64,000 bases of DNA from positions 75,418,472-75,482,471 of the forward strand of contig NC_086249.1 in assembly GCF_021018805.1 (NCBI RefSeq), written 5' to 3'. Numbering within the stretch: position 1 is the first letter of the stretch; each line of letters opens with the position of its first letter. The DNA comes from Prinia subflava. Taxonomy: Eukaryota > Chordata > Aves > Passeriformes > Cisticolidae. A program made the position numbers and the translations under genes. Positions 49,401 to 64,000 of this stretch are shown piece by piece. Below the pieces are notes generated by a model. It worked only from the letters and a program-made list of their open reading frames with translations, was not told where the DNA came from and did not search any database.

Positions 49401-50699
49401 ATTCTAGTCATGTTTAATCCACTAGTAGAGAGATAGCCATAGAGTCTCTTTGAGAAATTGATCTACTGATCTGCAAGCCTAATAAATTCAGTGGGTTTTT
49501 TTGGTACCAGAAATACTGTCTGTACTGCATTTAACCTTATTAAGCATCCTCACTAAGCCATACATGTTGAACTTTTAAATGGAGGTGAATTCTCAGCAGG
49601 AATTCAGAGCTGGTAAAAATTCCCCACAGTTTTCTGTGACAAAAGGCTCCTGTGATGTTTGCAGTTTAGCTTTTCCCAAAGATTTTTTTTTCTGGACAAA
49701 GTGCATGGCTCCAGACTCAACAAGCCTCAGACCACCTGCCGCTGATGCTACACTGGCAGGTTGTCTCTGTTGGGTGCCATGGCCAGATGTGTGATGCCAT
49801 CACCTTGATCTTTTCATCCTTGGCACCATTAGAGCCTTTTTGTGAAGCAAATTTAGCTTCCACTTTCCTTTATAGCACTCCAAAGAAATACTTCATATTC
49901 AGTATGTATAAGAGATGAGGGAAAAAATGTCAATAAAGTTAACATAGATAAAAATTTGTTTGATGTATACTGACCAAATTAGGTGTGTTTTTTTGTAATG
50001 CCATGTACAATTACTGTGGAGGCTTTATGTTAACAAAAATGGGAAATTGTCTATTTTGGAATTAAATCAGTGGAAAAGGAAGCCAACTGACTGCCATTCC
50101 TAGCAGCAATCTGTAAGATTTCCATTTAAAAATGCCTTCTTGGCACTGAGCTCCCTGTGTGCTCTGCAGGAGCACCTCTCAGGGGCCAGAGATTCTGTTT
50201 CTGCCTGTGTGTGTCTTGGCTCTAGTGAAGGGTCTGACAAGTGAGGTGTGGGTGAGGGGTAGGTAGTTTACAAATCCAAGGTACAACACAGTCTGTAAGG
50301 GGATGGATTACTAGAATGTCATGTAACTGTGTTTGAAATAACTGGAAATCACTTTTCATTGATAGGTCTCAAGGTTCCATCTAAAGGGGGTTAACAATCT
50401 CATTCTGGGGGACAGTAGACAAGAGGGGAAGTGTGTCCTAGATCCTTCAGCTGACCAGTGACACAACCTGTCTGCATGAGCTCTGGCCCAAGTTTTGGTG
50501 GCAAAGGCTGGTATTATTCAGCCCAGTAGGTGCAGGTCTGTGGAATGCAGCTGGGTGGCCAATATCCATGTTAAATGCTGAAAGTTTGTTTTGTAGAAGA
50601 AGTTCTGGTTTGGTTCAGTTGCATAATTCATAGTTGGTGTTCTAGGTATTCTTCTGGAGGGCACCTCTGGCTTGGGCCCATCTGAGTTGTACAACAGGA

Positions 50700-50867
50700 A
50701 AGTTGTAGATTCCCCATCTCTGAAAGCATTGAAGGTCACATTGGAGGAGGTTTTGAGCAACCTGGGATAGTGGAAGGTGTCCCTGCCCATGGCAATGGGG
50801 TTGGAACTAGGTGGTCTTTAAGGTCCCTTCCCACCCAGAACACTCTATTACTCCATGATTCTGTGAC
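50700..50867 (+). mobile_element. CR1 LINE 3' end in intron 3
   Basis: Clear sense CR1 end: ttttgagcaacctgggatag, tggaaggtgtccctgcccat, ggggttggaactaggtggtc, ttaaggtcccttcccaccc, and the tail ccatgattctgtgac. About 170 bp, strongly 5'-truncated. Confidence 0.9.
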
Positions 50868-51162
50868 ATGCTCCAGAACAGGTTTGCAGCATGCACCAAG
50901 GTGTAGAAAGGGAAACAATTTGGCAGATGCACTTCAAAAGTATATTCCCAATTAGAACTGCAGTGCTAATATAGATAACTCAAAGCCATACCAACTCCTG
51001 TTTTTAGAATTAATAGTCATTTCATTTTGGGACACTGAAGCCTATCTCCATCTGATGTGTTACTTATTCATGACTTAATTAGCAACTAGTCTGAAGTGGT
51101 ACCTTCCTCTATATTCTCATTTTTTGACTGTTTATGAGTGGCAGTGGTAAACAGGTGTAAGA

Positions 51163-51245
51163 GTTGCTGTGTCAGTTCATACCAAATGTGTCTTAGCCTA
51201 GTATCATATCTCTCACTGGGGCTAGTGTCAGATGCTTAATGAAAA
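51163..51245 (+). mobile_element. Ancient amniote CR1-related relic (short)
   Basis: tgtgtcagttcataccaaat, gtcttagcctagtatcatat and ggggctagtgtcagatgctt follow the same old CR1-group motif suspected at 16195-16255. Short and diverged. Confidence 0.45.
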
Positions 51246-54200
51246 ACAAAAAAATGCTGTTTCCCTGGAAAAATCTCACAGCCTCCATGATTTTGCTTCA
51301 GAAATATGTTTGGCTGCAATTGGTTTTCTAATGCTTAATCTAAAGGATATTAAAGGAAATGATTCTGCTTATTTAGCCTATGTTCACCTACATAAAGGAA
51401 ATATCTCTATATAAGTTTTTGCCATGTTTTTTCTTGTACATTGTACTTTTCTGTAACATATTGTTACAATGCTCATCATCATTGTTGTTAGCTACGCTCA
51501 TTAAATCCCCAGAGCTGCCCAGTGTTAACTGACATTGCCATGAAATCTGCCTCTGTGCACACCTGCAGAGTTGGAAGTTGCTTACTTTTACCAGCTGTTT
51601 CCTCTGAATGTCAGAAATCTTCCAGATGCAAGCGGCATGTCTGTCTGTGGCTGTAACAGGGAAAAGCTGCAAACTCTCCCTTACATTTCTGGACTTTCTA
51701 GTCCAGAATTTTCAAAGCAGCAGAGCTTTGCTTTAAATTGCACTAGTCCTCAAAAATCTTTCTGAAGTAAAGTTTGAATTATGCTACTGGGAATTCAGGA
51801 AGAAAAAATCCAAATATCTTTGAATATTCAGTCATGAATTAATAGAGACTACTTTTCCTCAAGCTCCTTTTGCTTACAATACCAAGTTCCACAGTATAAG
51901 GCTGCGTGAATCCCTGAGATGAGAGTTTTTGATGACTTCAATGAACTTTAAAAAAAGAAACTGTAACACATTTTGAAAGAAGTTAAAATCTGTATTTTTT
52001 AATGCAGAATAGGAATTGAGAGCAGATGAGGTATTCTTTCCAGAACTCATGACTCCTCCGTTTCAAAAACAATAAAGCTTCAGAACTAAGTCGTTGTGAA
52101 ATCTGGGACAGAAAATCCAATAGAGCTCAGGTTTAAGTATTGCATCTCAGGCAGTGGACAATAATTCATGTTTGCTTCATAAAAAAGTGGAAACCAGGAT
52201 TATTTTCCAGTGGTGAGGTCATGCTTGAGGTATGGCACCTGAAGACAAACACCTTTAGTCAGGAGTTGGTGATGAGTGTCTCAGATTAGGCATCGTTTGT
52301 GGTTCCTACTACACAGACCTTTCACTGACACAGTCTTAATTTTTCAGTATGTACTTTCTCAGGTTTTTCACCTCAGCATCTTATTTGCTGTTATCTACCC
52401 TGGAACCAGTGTAGAGTTTTCCAGATAAGTCAGTTGTCAGGTGTTCTGAAGAGCAGGAGGTGAACAGAAAATGGGCAAAGGCAGAATCTAATCCTTGCTG
52501 CAGAGTGCTCAAAAATTCACTCCAGTGGTTTATTTCAAGTGGTTTTTTTTTCATTCAAAGACGTTTTTGGCCAAATGACCAGATGGTGCAAGAGAATTCA
52601 CAAGTGCCTATATATTCTTCTCTCCTCCGTAATGACAGCTATGAGTTTTTAGACTCCAGTGTGGATTCCTGCTGTGATCAGATAGGAGACAGGCTCAAGG
52701 TGTCTTTTGAGGAATTAAAATTCTTAGTTTGGCAGGGTATGAAGAAAAGGCCCTGTAGAAGCCTTCAGAAAGAATTCTGGAGTTTAGGGCAGGAGCACAC
52801 CAAGTAGCAGATTTAGTATTATTATCATAATGCTGATATTTTTCCTATGTACTGCTAATTGAATTTGAAACTGAATACTGATTAATACTGAAACATTTAC
52901 AGAGATGTTGCAACAAAACATTGATTTTCTTCAATGACTTTTTTTCTAAATTACATTTTCTCAAAATCAATATCTTTTGGCAGACAAATTTTGATGCTAC
53001 TTTTTATCATTGTGGAAATAACTACAGTGCCATTGGAATCTACTCATTATAGTGCTAAGCACTCCTAGCAAAGTAAAAGAGTGTGTGTGTAACAAAACCA
53101 CCATGTCTGCCTGCTGAATCTCTTTAGCACAAGTGGGAAAATAAAGTTCTAAAATGGCTTTTTTATGCTTAGTACATTGTAGAAGCAATGTTACAGCTAA
53201 CTCCAGGAGTGAAGAAGTGTTTTAAAGCCCAAGCTTTAAAGTTCTTTTGTCACTGTTATTTTAGACAGCACAGGTAAAACCAGTATTTCAGCATATTATG
53301 ACCACTCCTGTGTTTTGTAACTTTATTCCATGTCACGTCCTAGGAAGACTCTGTTTGAAATCTGTTTGTTGAATAGATATGATTGGCCATTTATTTATTT
53401 ATTTATTAGCTTTTTTCCCCCCAAAAAAAGAATGCCTAAAAAACATTTAGTCTTTCCCAGTGAGATCCAATTGCATCAGATACTTTCAGAGAAGTAAGCA
53501 TCACATACCTATTAAATATTTCTCTGAGGATTTATCGTTACAATCAATTCTGACTGACTAGTCTCAAAATATAGCATGTGAATGCAGCCTATTAGGCAGA
53601 TATTTATGAGCCATTCTAAAATTATATACACTCTAAAAAGATCTTCTGCTCTTAGGGTATTGTTTTCTCTATGAAGTTAGCTGAATGACTGCATGAAGGG
53701 TATGGCTATCACTGTGGACAGGGCAGATGTAAAGGGTTGTTAAGCTTTTTTTGTCTGATGAAGCCTAGGATGAAAAATGTAGCATTAGGACTGGGTGTAC
53801 CAGCCACAGTATGTGTACAGATACAACAGCATATCCTTAAACACTCTGTAAGCAGGTTGAACTGAAGCAAAGCCTAAGAGTGTTGTTTTATACCAGGACT
53901 GTAAAAGTCATTAACTGGTGCATGCATTGATTAGATTTTTAATTCCTAGCTGGGACCACAGGTACCACTAAAAACACAGGAAGCCCTCTCAGCTCTCAGT
54001 GCTGGGGCCATACTGGGGTAATCATGTGCTCCTCTAAGATCCTGCTGTTCTGCTTACAGCCCAGGCTCAGGAAACTGGGTCCAGGTGTGTGCAGCAGTGT
54101 GGCATTTTAAAAGCCATGTCGTTGAATTAGAGTGATTGCTACTGGAGCAGCGAGACTGCTTTACAAATTGCTTTAAAATAGGGACTGAATCTCCTTGAAT

Positions 54201-57200
54201 CTTACACTTGATGCATATTTTGCCCATTTATTTTCACAATAGAATTATTAAATATGTTTTTTACACTTTAACTATCACAGAAAGTACATATTTTATATCC
54301 TCAATAACTTGTGTAGCTACGTATATATTAGTGACTTGTAGTGAAGAGGAAAGGAAATACTCCCAATGAAACTGAAAAGCTTTCTTGAAGTTGCACTATT
54401 TTCAATGGTGTCTTCCAGTGAGACTGCTAGTAGCAAGCAACAAGCTCTCTTCTTGCCAGAACCTTCTGAATTGCTGCAGAATTTTTTTTTCCTGTTTTTG
54501 TTTCTGACACAACATACATCTCAGATGGTGGCCTGTGACTACTGCCACGCACCCGACACAGATGACAAACTTGTTTCTTTGATGAGATCATCCCATGACT
54601 CAAGATGTGTGCCAGTATCTGCAATATCTCACTTCTGAAATTAGTGCAGAAAACTGTGATGTTTTGTATCAGCTGGGATTTTTTTAAAGGTGCTTTATAT
54701 CATCTCTTCTGTGAAAATAGGATGATATTCAACTGTGCTACATTTCACTAGTTCAATTTGGATTTGGTGTACTAGAATAAAGTTGTGGATGTAATCAATT
54801 GCCCTCTATAAAATTCCCAGGTTTTGCTCAGGTTATTTTTTTGGGGAAAACGTTACATTTTCTTCCTTTGCCTGCAGAATAATTTAGTGTGAGGGCGGCA
54901 TCGTTTAACTTTAAACTTTATTAGTTATATCTATGTGTAAAACAAGCTGTAAAACAATTTAAATTAATTGGAATGATGGTTGCAAAACACATCTTAGGAC
55001 CAATATTTCAGAACCATGTTGATTTTGGAAACATTTCACAGAGGAATACAATAAAATAGGTAAAAATCCCAGCTTCAAAAATATCTCTGTACTGGGTCCT
55101 AAGAGCATACTAAGAAAAGAAATTATTTCTTATAATTTTGGGTATATCTTACTGATGCATTAGACTCCTTGTACTACATGCAAGCAAGGATACTAGTAAA
55201 TGTACAAAACATTCATGCAATAGTGCATAGACAAGCATGTAATTATTTATAACTTGTTGATTGCTTAATAGAACATTACTCATCTGGATTGTCATTTTAT
55301 TTTCCTTTGAGATACCTCATTATATTTGAAATGAACACAGGTAAACTTTGGACATTTTACATAAATGTGTCCTGGCTTGTTGTCATTTAATTTTTCAAAA
55401 TGACTTTTTTTTTTTTTAGTACAGATCATATTTCTGCTTCAACAATTCATATGCATTCTTGTAGTGTCTGAACTGTTTCTCCTCCTAAGGTAGGCATTTG
55501 CCTCCAAGCTACAATCCTGTGTTGCACTCAGTCTTCTGCAAACGCAGTTATTGTTTTAGAAAGGTAAAATCATTTATAATTCTATATTTTCAAAGAGGAG
55601 GAAGTAGGATGGACCAACACTAAATTGTATTGTTTCACTAAACTCTGGTTTTTGTTTCTGTGCATTAAAAAAACAGTCCTTTAAAGAGTATCCCTCTTTC
55701 AGACCTATAATGCTAGCAAAAATAACTCCTGTTTCAATTACCACCGTGCACATTTTTTTACCTAGTACTTACTTGGGTAAAATTAGGGGATTAAAAAATT
55801 GTGTATTTTGAAATTTCTTTTGCTAGAGTTGCTGAGTATTTCTTAATAATAAATTGGATGACTACAAGCAAAATGTAGAGAAAAAAAAAATGTAGAGCAG
55901 CAAAAAAAGGCTTCTTTTCTTTCTGCAATTTCATTATTATATTGAAACTTTTCAAAAGCAGGTGTTGACCTATACTTATTAACATGTTACTGTTAAAACT
56001 CTAAGGTACACTTTTTCATTGGTTTTACTGCAGGGGCTGATAAAAGCAGTAGCAGTTCTGACATTCTCCCTTCTGGCAGTTATTTTAAATGGTCTTTTAT
56101 ACTTAGAGAGTTCATCATAAATTTCTAATGCTGGTGCCAATGAAGTTTGTTACGAGTTCTTGTACTGCAGTGACACAGTGCATTTCATAATGCAGCAGAG
56201 TGGCCACTGGAAGAAAAACCCTCTCAATAAGCTGTAAGTGACTTCCAAACTCCCAGAGCAACCCAGGGAGTCTCTGGAGGCTCTGGGTAAGTTTTCTGCT
56301 ATGTTAATGAAAACCAGTTTCTTTAATGTAGAGAACCTGCCTTGATTATAGTCATAAATTTCTAATCCCTTTTTTGTCATCTCTTAGAAGCGTGGATGAT
56401 TTCTGACACGAATTATTCATTTTGGCTTAAATGTTTTTATCATGTTCTTGAGTGGAAATATGAGCAAATGCAGCTTCACCTTTTGGGAATAGAAGTGGTT
56501 TTAAAAGATAAACATGTCTTGCCCTTTTTATTATTTTCTATATCACAAAGAAACAGAGAAATGAAGAGTCGGGGATAAAAAATATATTCTTCCCACAGTC
56601 CTAAATTTATTGCTCCACCAGAAACGAGATAGAACTTGAAATACTTACTGTCCCCTCAGAGCCACTAGATTTAGATTTAGTCAAGTGGAGAATATTTAAC
56701 TCCCACGCATTTGAGACATCTCCGAAGGAGCAGTCTCCCCGGTGGTGTGAGTGACACGGGTGAGGTGAGGCAGTGAGGGGCTGCTCCCTTCTGGGAGCCT
56801 TCCCTGGGGAATTGCCATTTCCAGAGCTGTGCCACTCACCCCAGGCCATGGTATGTTGCAGCAGCTGTGGTCTTTTAATCTTTTTCCCTCTTGCTGACAG
56901 CACAAACCTCTGTACCTGCTTCAAAGAGAGATTGCCAACTGCAAAGGGAAGGAAAAAATAAACATTGTGTATGCTCTGGGTCAGCTTTGTCAGTGTTCTG
57001 TGCTCTGCTGAGACATGCTCAGCCTCTGAAGGAGCGCAGCCCCAAGGCCCACAGTTTGTAATCTAGCTGCAGGGGTTTCCTTTCAGTTCATCTCTTCAAC
57101 CCCCCTTTGGAAGTGACAGCATTCTGGGCATTCCAGTCAGGCTTTTTCCGCAGTCCTTTTGACTTGGTTCATTTTGGCAGAGTAATGCAGAAAGGATGGA

Positions 57201-58493
57201 GAGCAAGGGGAAGCCTGGCCAGGGTTGTTCAAATTGGCAATGAGGTTTTAAGTCCTGGCTTCAGCATCACTGTGAGGCACGCTCTGGTCAGAGTGTGAGT
57301 TACAGGCAGTCCTGATATGAAAGGTTTTGCTAAATAATAGTGAATAAAGGTGCTTTCCTGACTTGGTCTTGTAACTGGGGGGAAAATGCTTTTAAAATTT
57401 TTTTTTGTGAAAAATTTTAGAAAATACACCTTCAAGGTTTATGGTCCATTTAAAAACAGAATTTAATAAATGACCTGATACTTCAAGAGTAAAATATTTT
57501 ATGAATAAAGCCTTACTTTTCCCTTATATTGTTCTCATGCTTGGCTAGTTCAAGTGCTCTATTAACTGGCACTTTGTATTATGCCACACAATCTTTTTTA
57601 CATATTAAATTTTAAAACCGGAATGCACATTCTGTAGGAAGATCAGGAAAGAAAGTCCAAACAATTGTCAACAATTAGTTAGAAATTGTTTACATCTCAA
57701 TGAAGGAATGGCAAATTGGATTAAAGTTTAAGTGGCATCAGATCAAACACAAGAATAGTTTCTCTAACCACCTGATACACTCTAAATTAACACCCTAATC
57801 CTGAGATAATCTCTTCTTATAGTGCACAGATATTGAAAAGATTAAGAGCAATCCAGAGTCATTAGAGGAAACCTAACATACACATACCCATGAATAATCT
57901 GTATGGTGGTTGTTTAGAATAATTGTGAGGAAGAAGTGGTCATTGGGATTTGTTGAGCTGTGGAGAGATAGAGTTAACTAGTGGAAATTATTTATGAATT
58001 GCATACCTACATGCTTAGGAAGAACCAATTTCAAATCGCTAAATTACAAGATGACTCACTTATAAAATTTGAATCATCGTTTTGTGTATATGTACCTCAT
58101 TTGTAAAATGTATTTCTTCAATACCATTGTGTTCCTTAGCAAAGACAAATGAGACAAATGATTGAGAATGTAGAAGTATTAGACCTCTAATATTTGCCAT
58201 TGAAGAACTCACTGAACACTTTTTGTCTTCAGTACATTTTTGAATTGAAGTCTGAGTCATATTCATGACATCTTAAACTCCAAGAAAGAGCGTGGAACTG
58301 GAGCAATGTGAAATCCCTATTCCCTGTTAAGTGAGAGAGCACTAGAACAGAGGGATGGGCTGGGATCATCTGCAGAAGAAAGTCACAGTGCTGAGTGGGA
58401 AGGTGGCAGTGCTGTTTTATGGCCAGATGTCTAATGTGAAGTCTAATGTGAAGTCTAATTATGTCTGTCACATCTTGAAACTGATTATGAAGT

Positions 58494-58931
<438 letters not shown>

Positions 58932-61889
58932 CACAGGAATTTGGTAGGATTTCTTCTTCCCTGAAGTTTTAGTGAAACATACATAATTTTTGAGTCTTCT
59001 CTCATGAGGCTGATCCTTCAAAAAGTCTTTATGAAAGGCTATATGCAGTCTTTCCTGATGTGAAGTTGGAGTACTGTGAATAAATCCTAAGTGATTGAAA
59101 GAAGCAGGCTCTGTTACAGACTACTGTAAAATAAGTAGTAGCTAAATTTCTTCAGTCTTCCATTAGATTCTGTATGTAATGGAAAGTTCTTTCACTTCTG
59201 ATAGGGGTGGAAAGATTTGAATACAGAAATGGATAGTCCTCAATTTTATTGCTGTTTTACTTGTCAGCTATGTGCCCAGATGTATTTCTAGCTGTATATC
59301 TACAATGTGTATCTGAAAATGTTGGAGAAGGAATGAGTCCAAATTATCTGAAAGGCACCATGATTCATTATTCATGATTCCTCCTCCAAGTGAGATTTCT
59401 CTGGCTTGACAGCCCTGAACCTCAGCCATTTTATTTAAATTTTCAGACACTTCCCAGAGAACATCAAAAAGACAGGTTTCATTGAAATCCCTTGACTGGG
59501 ATATTATTGAGAAAACACAATAAATAATTCTTCCACTGTTTTAGTATTTTTATGGGGAGCTGTAATGTTTACATGTATCAAGACCACAGACAGCCTAATT
59601 TATTATTATCACATGAAATCTGTCTACAACATGGCATACGTTGGTTTTGTTATAATTGAGAATTTATGAGGGTATATGCAGAAGGCTCCCCTTTTCTTTG
59701 AGACAATTAAACCCAGATTAAGAATTGGTAACTGCCTGTATTATGCATAGTTACGAGTCAGTGTTCAGCTTCAATGTTTGTCCACTAAGTGAACTGCTAG
59801 TCATTTAATTAACTAAATATTAACTAAACTATTTATTGAACAGATTTGAAAAGCTAGAGTATGCAGTGCAAGTGGGTTGTAGTCCTACTATATTTGTTTA
59901 TCACCAAAATCGCTCCATTTATGTTATTTGGATGAGAGCTAAGGCATAATTAAATTGAATTAGGTTTTCAAGGCATGTATAGGACAAAATTTACTCTCTA
60001 ATGAAAATGTTAAGAGGAGGAAGAACTAATTTGACCTGGGTTGTTTACAGCTTTGAGCTTGTATATCATTTTACCAGGACTATTTCAAACCATTTATTTG
60101 ATGTCCAACCTCATTTCTTTGAAAAATAAGGGAGGGAATGAAAGAAGCTGCTGGAAATTTGGAAAAGATTGTGCTTTGTGTTTGCAGAGGTTTCAGTTTG
60201 TATGGAAAGCTACTGCCAAATCACTTCACAGCCTAATACATCCTAGCATATTTAATTAAATTAGTTGGTTGTATTGGGAAAAATAGTTTGATTTGGAGAG
60301 TATTGAAAAACATGTCTTAAATTTTGTGAGGTTTTACACATGAAAGCTGATCAAACTGCCAAAATTTCTCTTAGTGACTGAAGTACAGGACTAAGTCTGC
60401 TTTTGCATTTTAGGGAAGGGAATTTGTGCAGCACCTCAACTACAGGTGCTCCACTTCTAAAGTCAAATGTGCTACTGTATGCTTGCAAGGGCTGGGTCAT
60501 GAATTCTACTTCAGGTTTCACATGCTAAGATGAAAAAAACCCACTTTAGCAAACATCAGCCTGGATTATTTGTGCTTACGACTGTGAAACACTGATGTTC
60601 TGTAACACCAGTATCTTGAGGAGAAACTGCTGGTAAACAAACACATGTAAGTCAACATTTAGTCCAGCAATATACTGGAAATATAAAGTAAATTGTTTAC
60701 TTTGGTGATAGTGAATATTTTAAGTAAAGGAAGAAAAATATCAGTGGGTACAGAGTTCAAGAACTGTTAATGCAGATAAAAATGCTATTTTTTTTCTATG
60801 AATCCCCTAATGATAATTCCTGTCACAAATTATTGCTTCAAAAACTTGTAGTTGAACTAAATGGGGCAGATATTACACCTGGATCTTAAGCACAAAACTG
60901 CTTCTTCTGCCCTCCATTATCCTACTGAGATGTATACTTGGCTCTTACTGAACGTCTGCACAGAAATCATTCTTTGACTTACACTGCTTATTCCAGGCTG
61001 GAATTTTGATTAGTAGAGATGAAAATATCTTCTTTGCCTACTTCACATTTGTAATAGATTATGTAAAATAAAAATTATGTGCTTTTAGCTATACATCTGA
61101 TTTGAAAATATTTGTACTCCTTTGAGTAATGGTGGGATATGGTGGCACCATTTGTGTCCTTATAAAATGTAATTAGGTATTGAATGTTTGTCTTCAAAAA
61201 TGCTCAGCCTGAGGTGCTTTTTTTTAGCAGTTTGGCAATAGACCATGAAGTGGAGCATACTCAGATCTCCTGATGCATCACATCCCACAATATTTTCTTC
61301 ATTAAATGTTTAGTAATGCTTTAATGTTTATTTAACAGGTCTTATTTACTTTGCTGCAAACTGCAGCTGAGAGGCATCAAACCACCTATCCATGTGTTTA
61401 AAAATACATTTAACGGCTTAGCTCTGTTCAGTTTAGGAAGATACTAGCTGAAGTGATACACTTGTTGAAATGGAATAAATCCTGTGATAAAACTTTGACA
61501 TTCTTTGCTGTCCATGCTTCATGCAAACCACCTTCAGTACTAGAAATCTCAGCTTTAAACTTTATTTATAAAAAGGTCCAGTAATTTCCTCCTTAGCTGA
61601 AGTATGGCTACCTAGCTCCACGGAGTGTTGTTTCTTGTTTTGCACTTGCCATAGCCTTGCTTTAGAGGACACCCCAAATGAACAGTGCAGTAGTAGTATA
61701 GATATGGCAGATAAGCTTCAAAAGAAATCACCTCTATTTCTGCTGCAATGAAGAAAATCTGGATTTTAAAAATGATCCTAGGGCCCTTTGCCAATTTTCT
61801 TCACCTTTGTCTTCATCTTCTTTGCCACCTCTGCCTTCTTATATATCATCCACATTCTTTCACAGAAGTGCAATTTTTCAATTTTTCTG

Positions 61890-61890
<1 letters not shown>

Positions 61891-61931
<41 letters not shown>
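61891..61931. repeat. 41-base poly-T
   Basis: Forty-one uninterrupted T, followed by a ggtttgtttcttttgtttct T/G run. It could be the antisense A-tail of a retroposed sequence, but no element body is recognisable alongside. Confidence 0.95.
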
Positions 61932-61932
<1 letters not shown>

Positions 61933-64000
61933 GTTTGTTTCTTTTGTTTCTTCAGTTCCCTCCCTATTGGTAAAAGACCAGAGTGTTTTTCTACTAGAAG
62001 TTTTCAGACTTCACTGTTCAGAACCAAGACCATGATAGGGCAATGTTAATGTCCCTTTTCTGGAAATGCCCCACATCCAGAAACAAATGTAGCTTGTGCA
62101 ACGTTTGCAGTTGTCCACTTCAATATGGGGAACTCCACTGAGTCATCCAAACCAGAACTGGCTGGAGCTGGCTACATCCCTGCTCAAAGCTGTGTCTGGG
62201 AGACTGGTTCTTTCTGGGGCATGTCAAAACACACAATGGCTGTGCCTGTAGGAGCAATGCTGTCGTGGTCCTCATGCAGGTCATGTGTCTGGAGGTCCTG
62301 GCTAGAACTGCTGTGCCATGGTGCCGCCCCACTGCTGTGCCATGGGCATGAGAGCATGAGCAGGATATTTTACCTCTCTGTTTCCATTTGTACCGTGTAT
62401 TTGCTGGATTTACTCAGTCCTCATCTGTGCCACCTACCACACAGAAAAACCTGTCATGTCTAATTTCTGTCTTGCAGTCCATCAGATTACTTTGGGAATC
62501 AGACCTGTTCCAGCATCACTGATAATTTCAGTATATAGGAATGCAGTGTTTTGCCTACAGACACTGAAATACCTAGTCAAGCAGGTATTGGTTTGCCAGA
62601 CTTTATCTGTCAGCTTTCACTGTTTGACCACCTGAATGCCAAAGACACAGCCCTGGCAGACAATCAGGAGATGAAACTGGGATCTTTTTAGTCCTGAAGC
62701 TGATCAGGAGGTGCCTACCCAAAATATGCCAAAAGAGTTTGCATTGTGCCCAAGAACTTTGATTCTGGAATGACTGTGGAGTCCTGTCCATTGACACTCT
62801 CAAAGGCTGGTCATCCCACCCCATGGTAAAAAAATTCCTAAGTGAGGTTCCTGAGATTTTGGAGATGACACTCTTTACTGTGCTGCACTGTTTACCTGAG
62901 CAGGCATTGCTTATATTTACACTGCTGTGTGTGACTTCTGCAAGCACTGGAGCAATTTAAGGTTTGCCCATAGAAATGCTCTGGGCATAAGAACATTAAG
63001 CTTGCAAACTGGAAGTCTCATCTTTTGCATAATGATTAGTAATATAGTAGGAAAAACAATGTCCACCAGTCTTATCTTATCAACCTCAATTTAAGAGTCT
63101 GCCTCTGGACTTCCAAGGCTACTATTTAGTAACTTATGCCTGTTTCTCACAGGGGGTGGAATTCTGGCTGCCATCAAATTCTGCCATTGCAAGGGATGGC
63201 ATTCAGTAATTTTTAGGGTACTTCCTGTTCTCTTAAAAATCTGTAGTGGATTTATTTAAATGCAGCCACTATTTCCAGAGTAAAGGACTCTACCATGCCC
63301 TATGTGCAACATGATTAAAGTTAGGAAGATGACGGTAAGGAGTTAAATAATAATTCTGGCATTCAGGACTAGGCCTGCTTAGACCAGTGTGCAGGCTGAA
63401 ATTATTTGAACATTTGCAAATCTTGCTTGATTGAAAGGTATTCCTTTCACCCTTCAGACTCACAACTCCAAAATCTTTAGTAGTAAATACTTCTCGTGAG
63501 TTGCTGTTGGCCACTCCACAGATGGAGAACACTGAGTGAACTTTAAGTAATCTTTGTAAAGTTTACTTGCTTTTAAGAGGGTCCATGTGGCAGTAAATGA
63601 GTCAAGCTGATGAGGTGCACAGACAACTGGACAAGTCTCTGTGTCATAAACAGTTTTTGCAGAACATTTTGTAGTGCATGAGCTGCTGCATCCTTCACCT
63701 TGCACACCTATCTGCTCAAAAACATGCATTTAGCTGGAGAACTTCTCTGGGTACCCAGCAAACAGGTAAAATCTGTAAATCATACACTTCTGTGATTCAG
63801 GCATCCTATCCATTCCAGCTAGAGCGGTGAGGTTGATGCCAGCTCAGCAGTTGTACAAATGAAGATGGATTTTCAATTTGGAAACACAAGTTTTGACAAG
63901 ATTGCCTTTCTTGGAGGGTACTGGAATTTGTGTCAGGTATTTTGCTGATTAGTATTTGAGATGTTGAGGGATTGCTCTAACCCATCCATCTTTTTATTGT

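Noticed and set aside
61740..62050. Phenylalanine-rich frames around the poly-T.
   Set aside because: Produced by 41 consecutive T; no conserved protein signature on either side.

Overview
This is vertebrate, almost certainly avian, genomic DNA. The evidence is two-fold. The interspersed repeats are nearly all CR1 LINE fragments with typical bird 3' ends (gggttggaagggacct / gattctgtga), with a few old amniote CR1 and MIR-like relics and no recognisable L1 or Alu. The only protein-coding exons I can support are the first three of GABRB3, the beta-3 subunit of the GABA-A receptor. Most of the 64 kb is non-coding, and the many short open frames are chance readings of GC-rich, simple-repeat or CR1 DNA.

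Layout. Positions 1-600 are a CpG island cut by the left edge; its minus strand has a good splice donor at 142/143. GABRA5 lies head-to-head with GABRB3 in other amniotes, so this is a reasonable candidate for the GABRA5 promoter and a non-coding first exon, but that is an inference. A second, isolated CpG island (about 2160-2640) holds a G-rich 16-bp minisatellite. From 2.6 to 32.3 kb the sequence is intergenic or upstream DNA with at least eight CR1 pieces (one nested inside another, one bracketed by an inverted repeat), a MIR-like SINE, low-complexity tracts, and a 48-bp segment (26398-26445) with near-textbook splice signals on the plus strand.

The third CpG island (about 32390-34260) holds the GABRB3 promoter, leader and coding exons 1-3 (80, 92 and 68 bp) with introns of only 170 and 139 bp. 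These exons encode the signal peptide and the first 54 residues after it, 80 codons in all, ending in phase 0. From 33797 to the right edge the window is the beginning of GABRB3 intron 3 (over 30 kb). It contains CR1 pieces, a polypurine tract of about 440 bp with 42 perfect GAAA units, and a 41-base poly-T. Exon 4, which begins the rest of the ligand-binding domain, was not found and should lie to the right.

Functionally the window is the regulatory and 5' end of one neuronal receptor gene, possibly with the promoter of its divergent partner. I see no novel multi-gene system. The points most worth checking are the 48-bp candidate exon, the orphan minisatellite island, the inverted repeat around the CR1 copy at 14 kb, and the GAAA expansion in intron 3.
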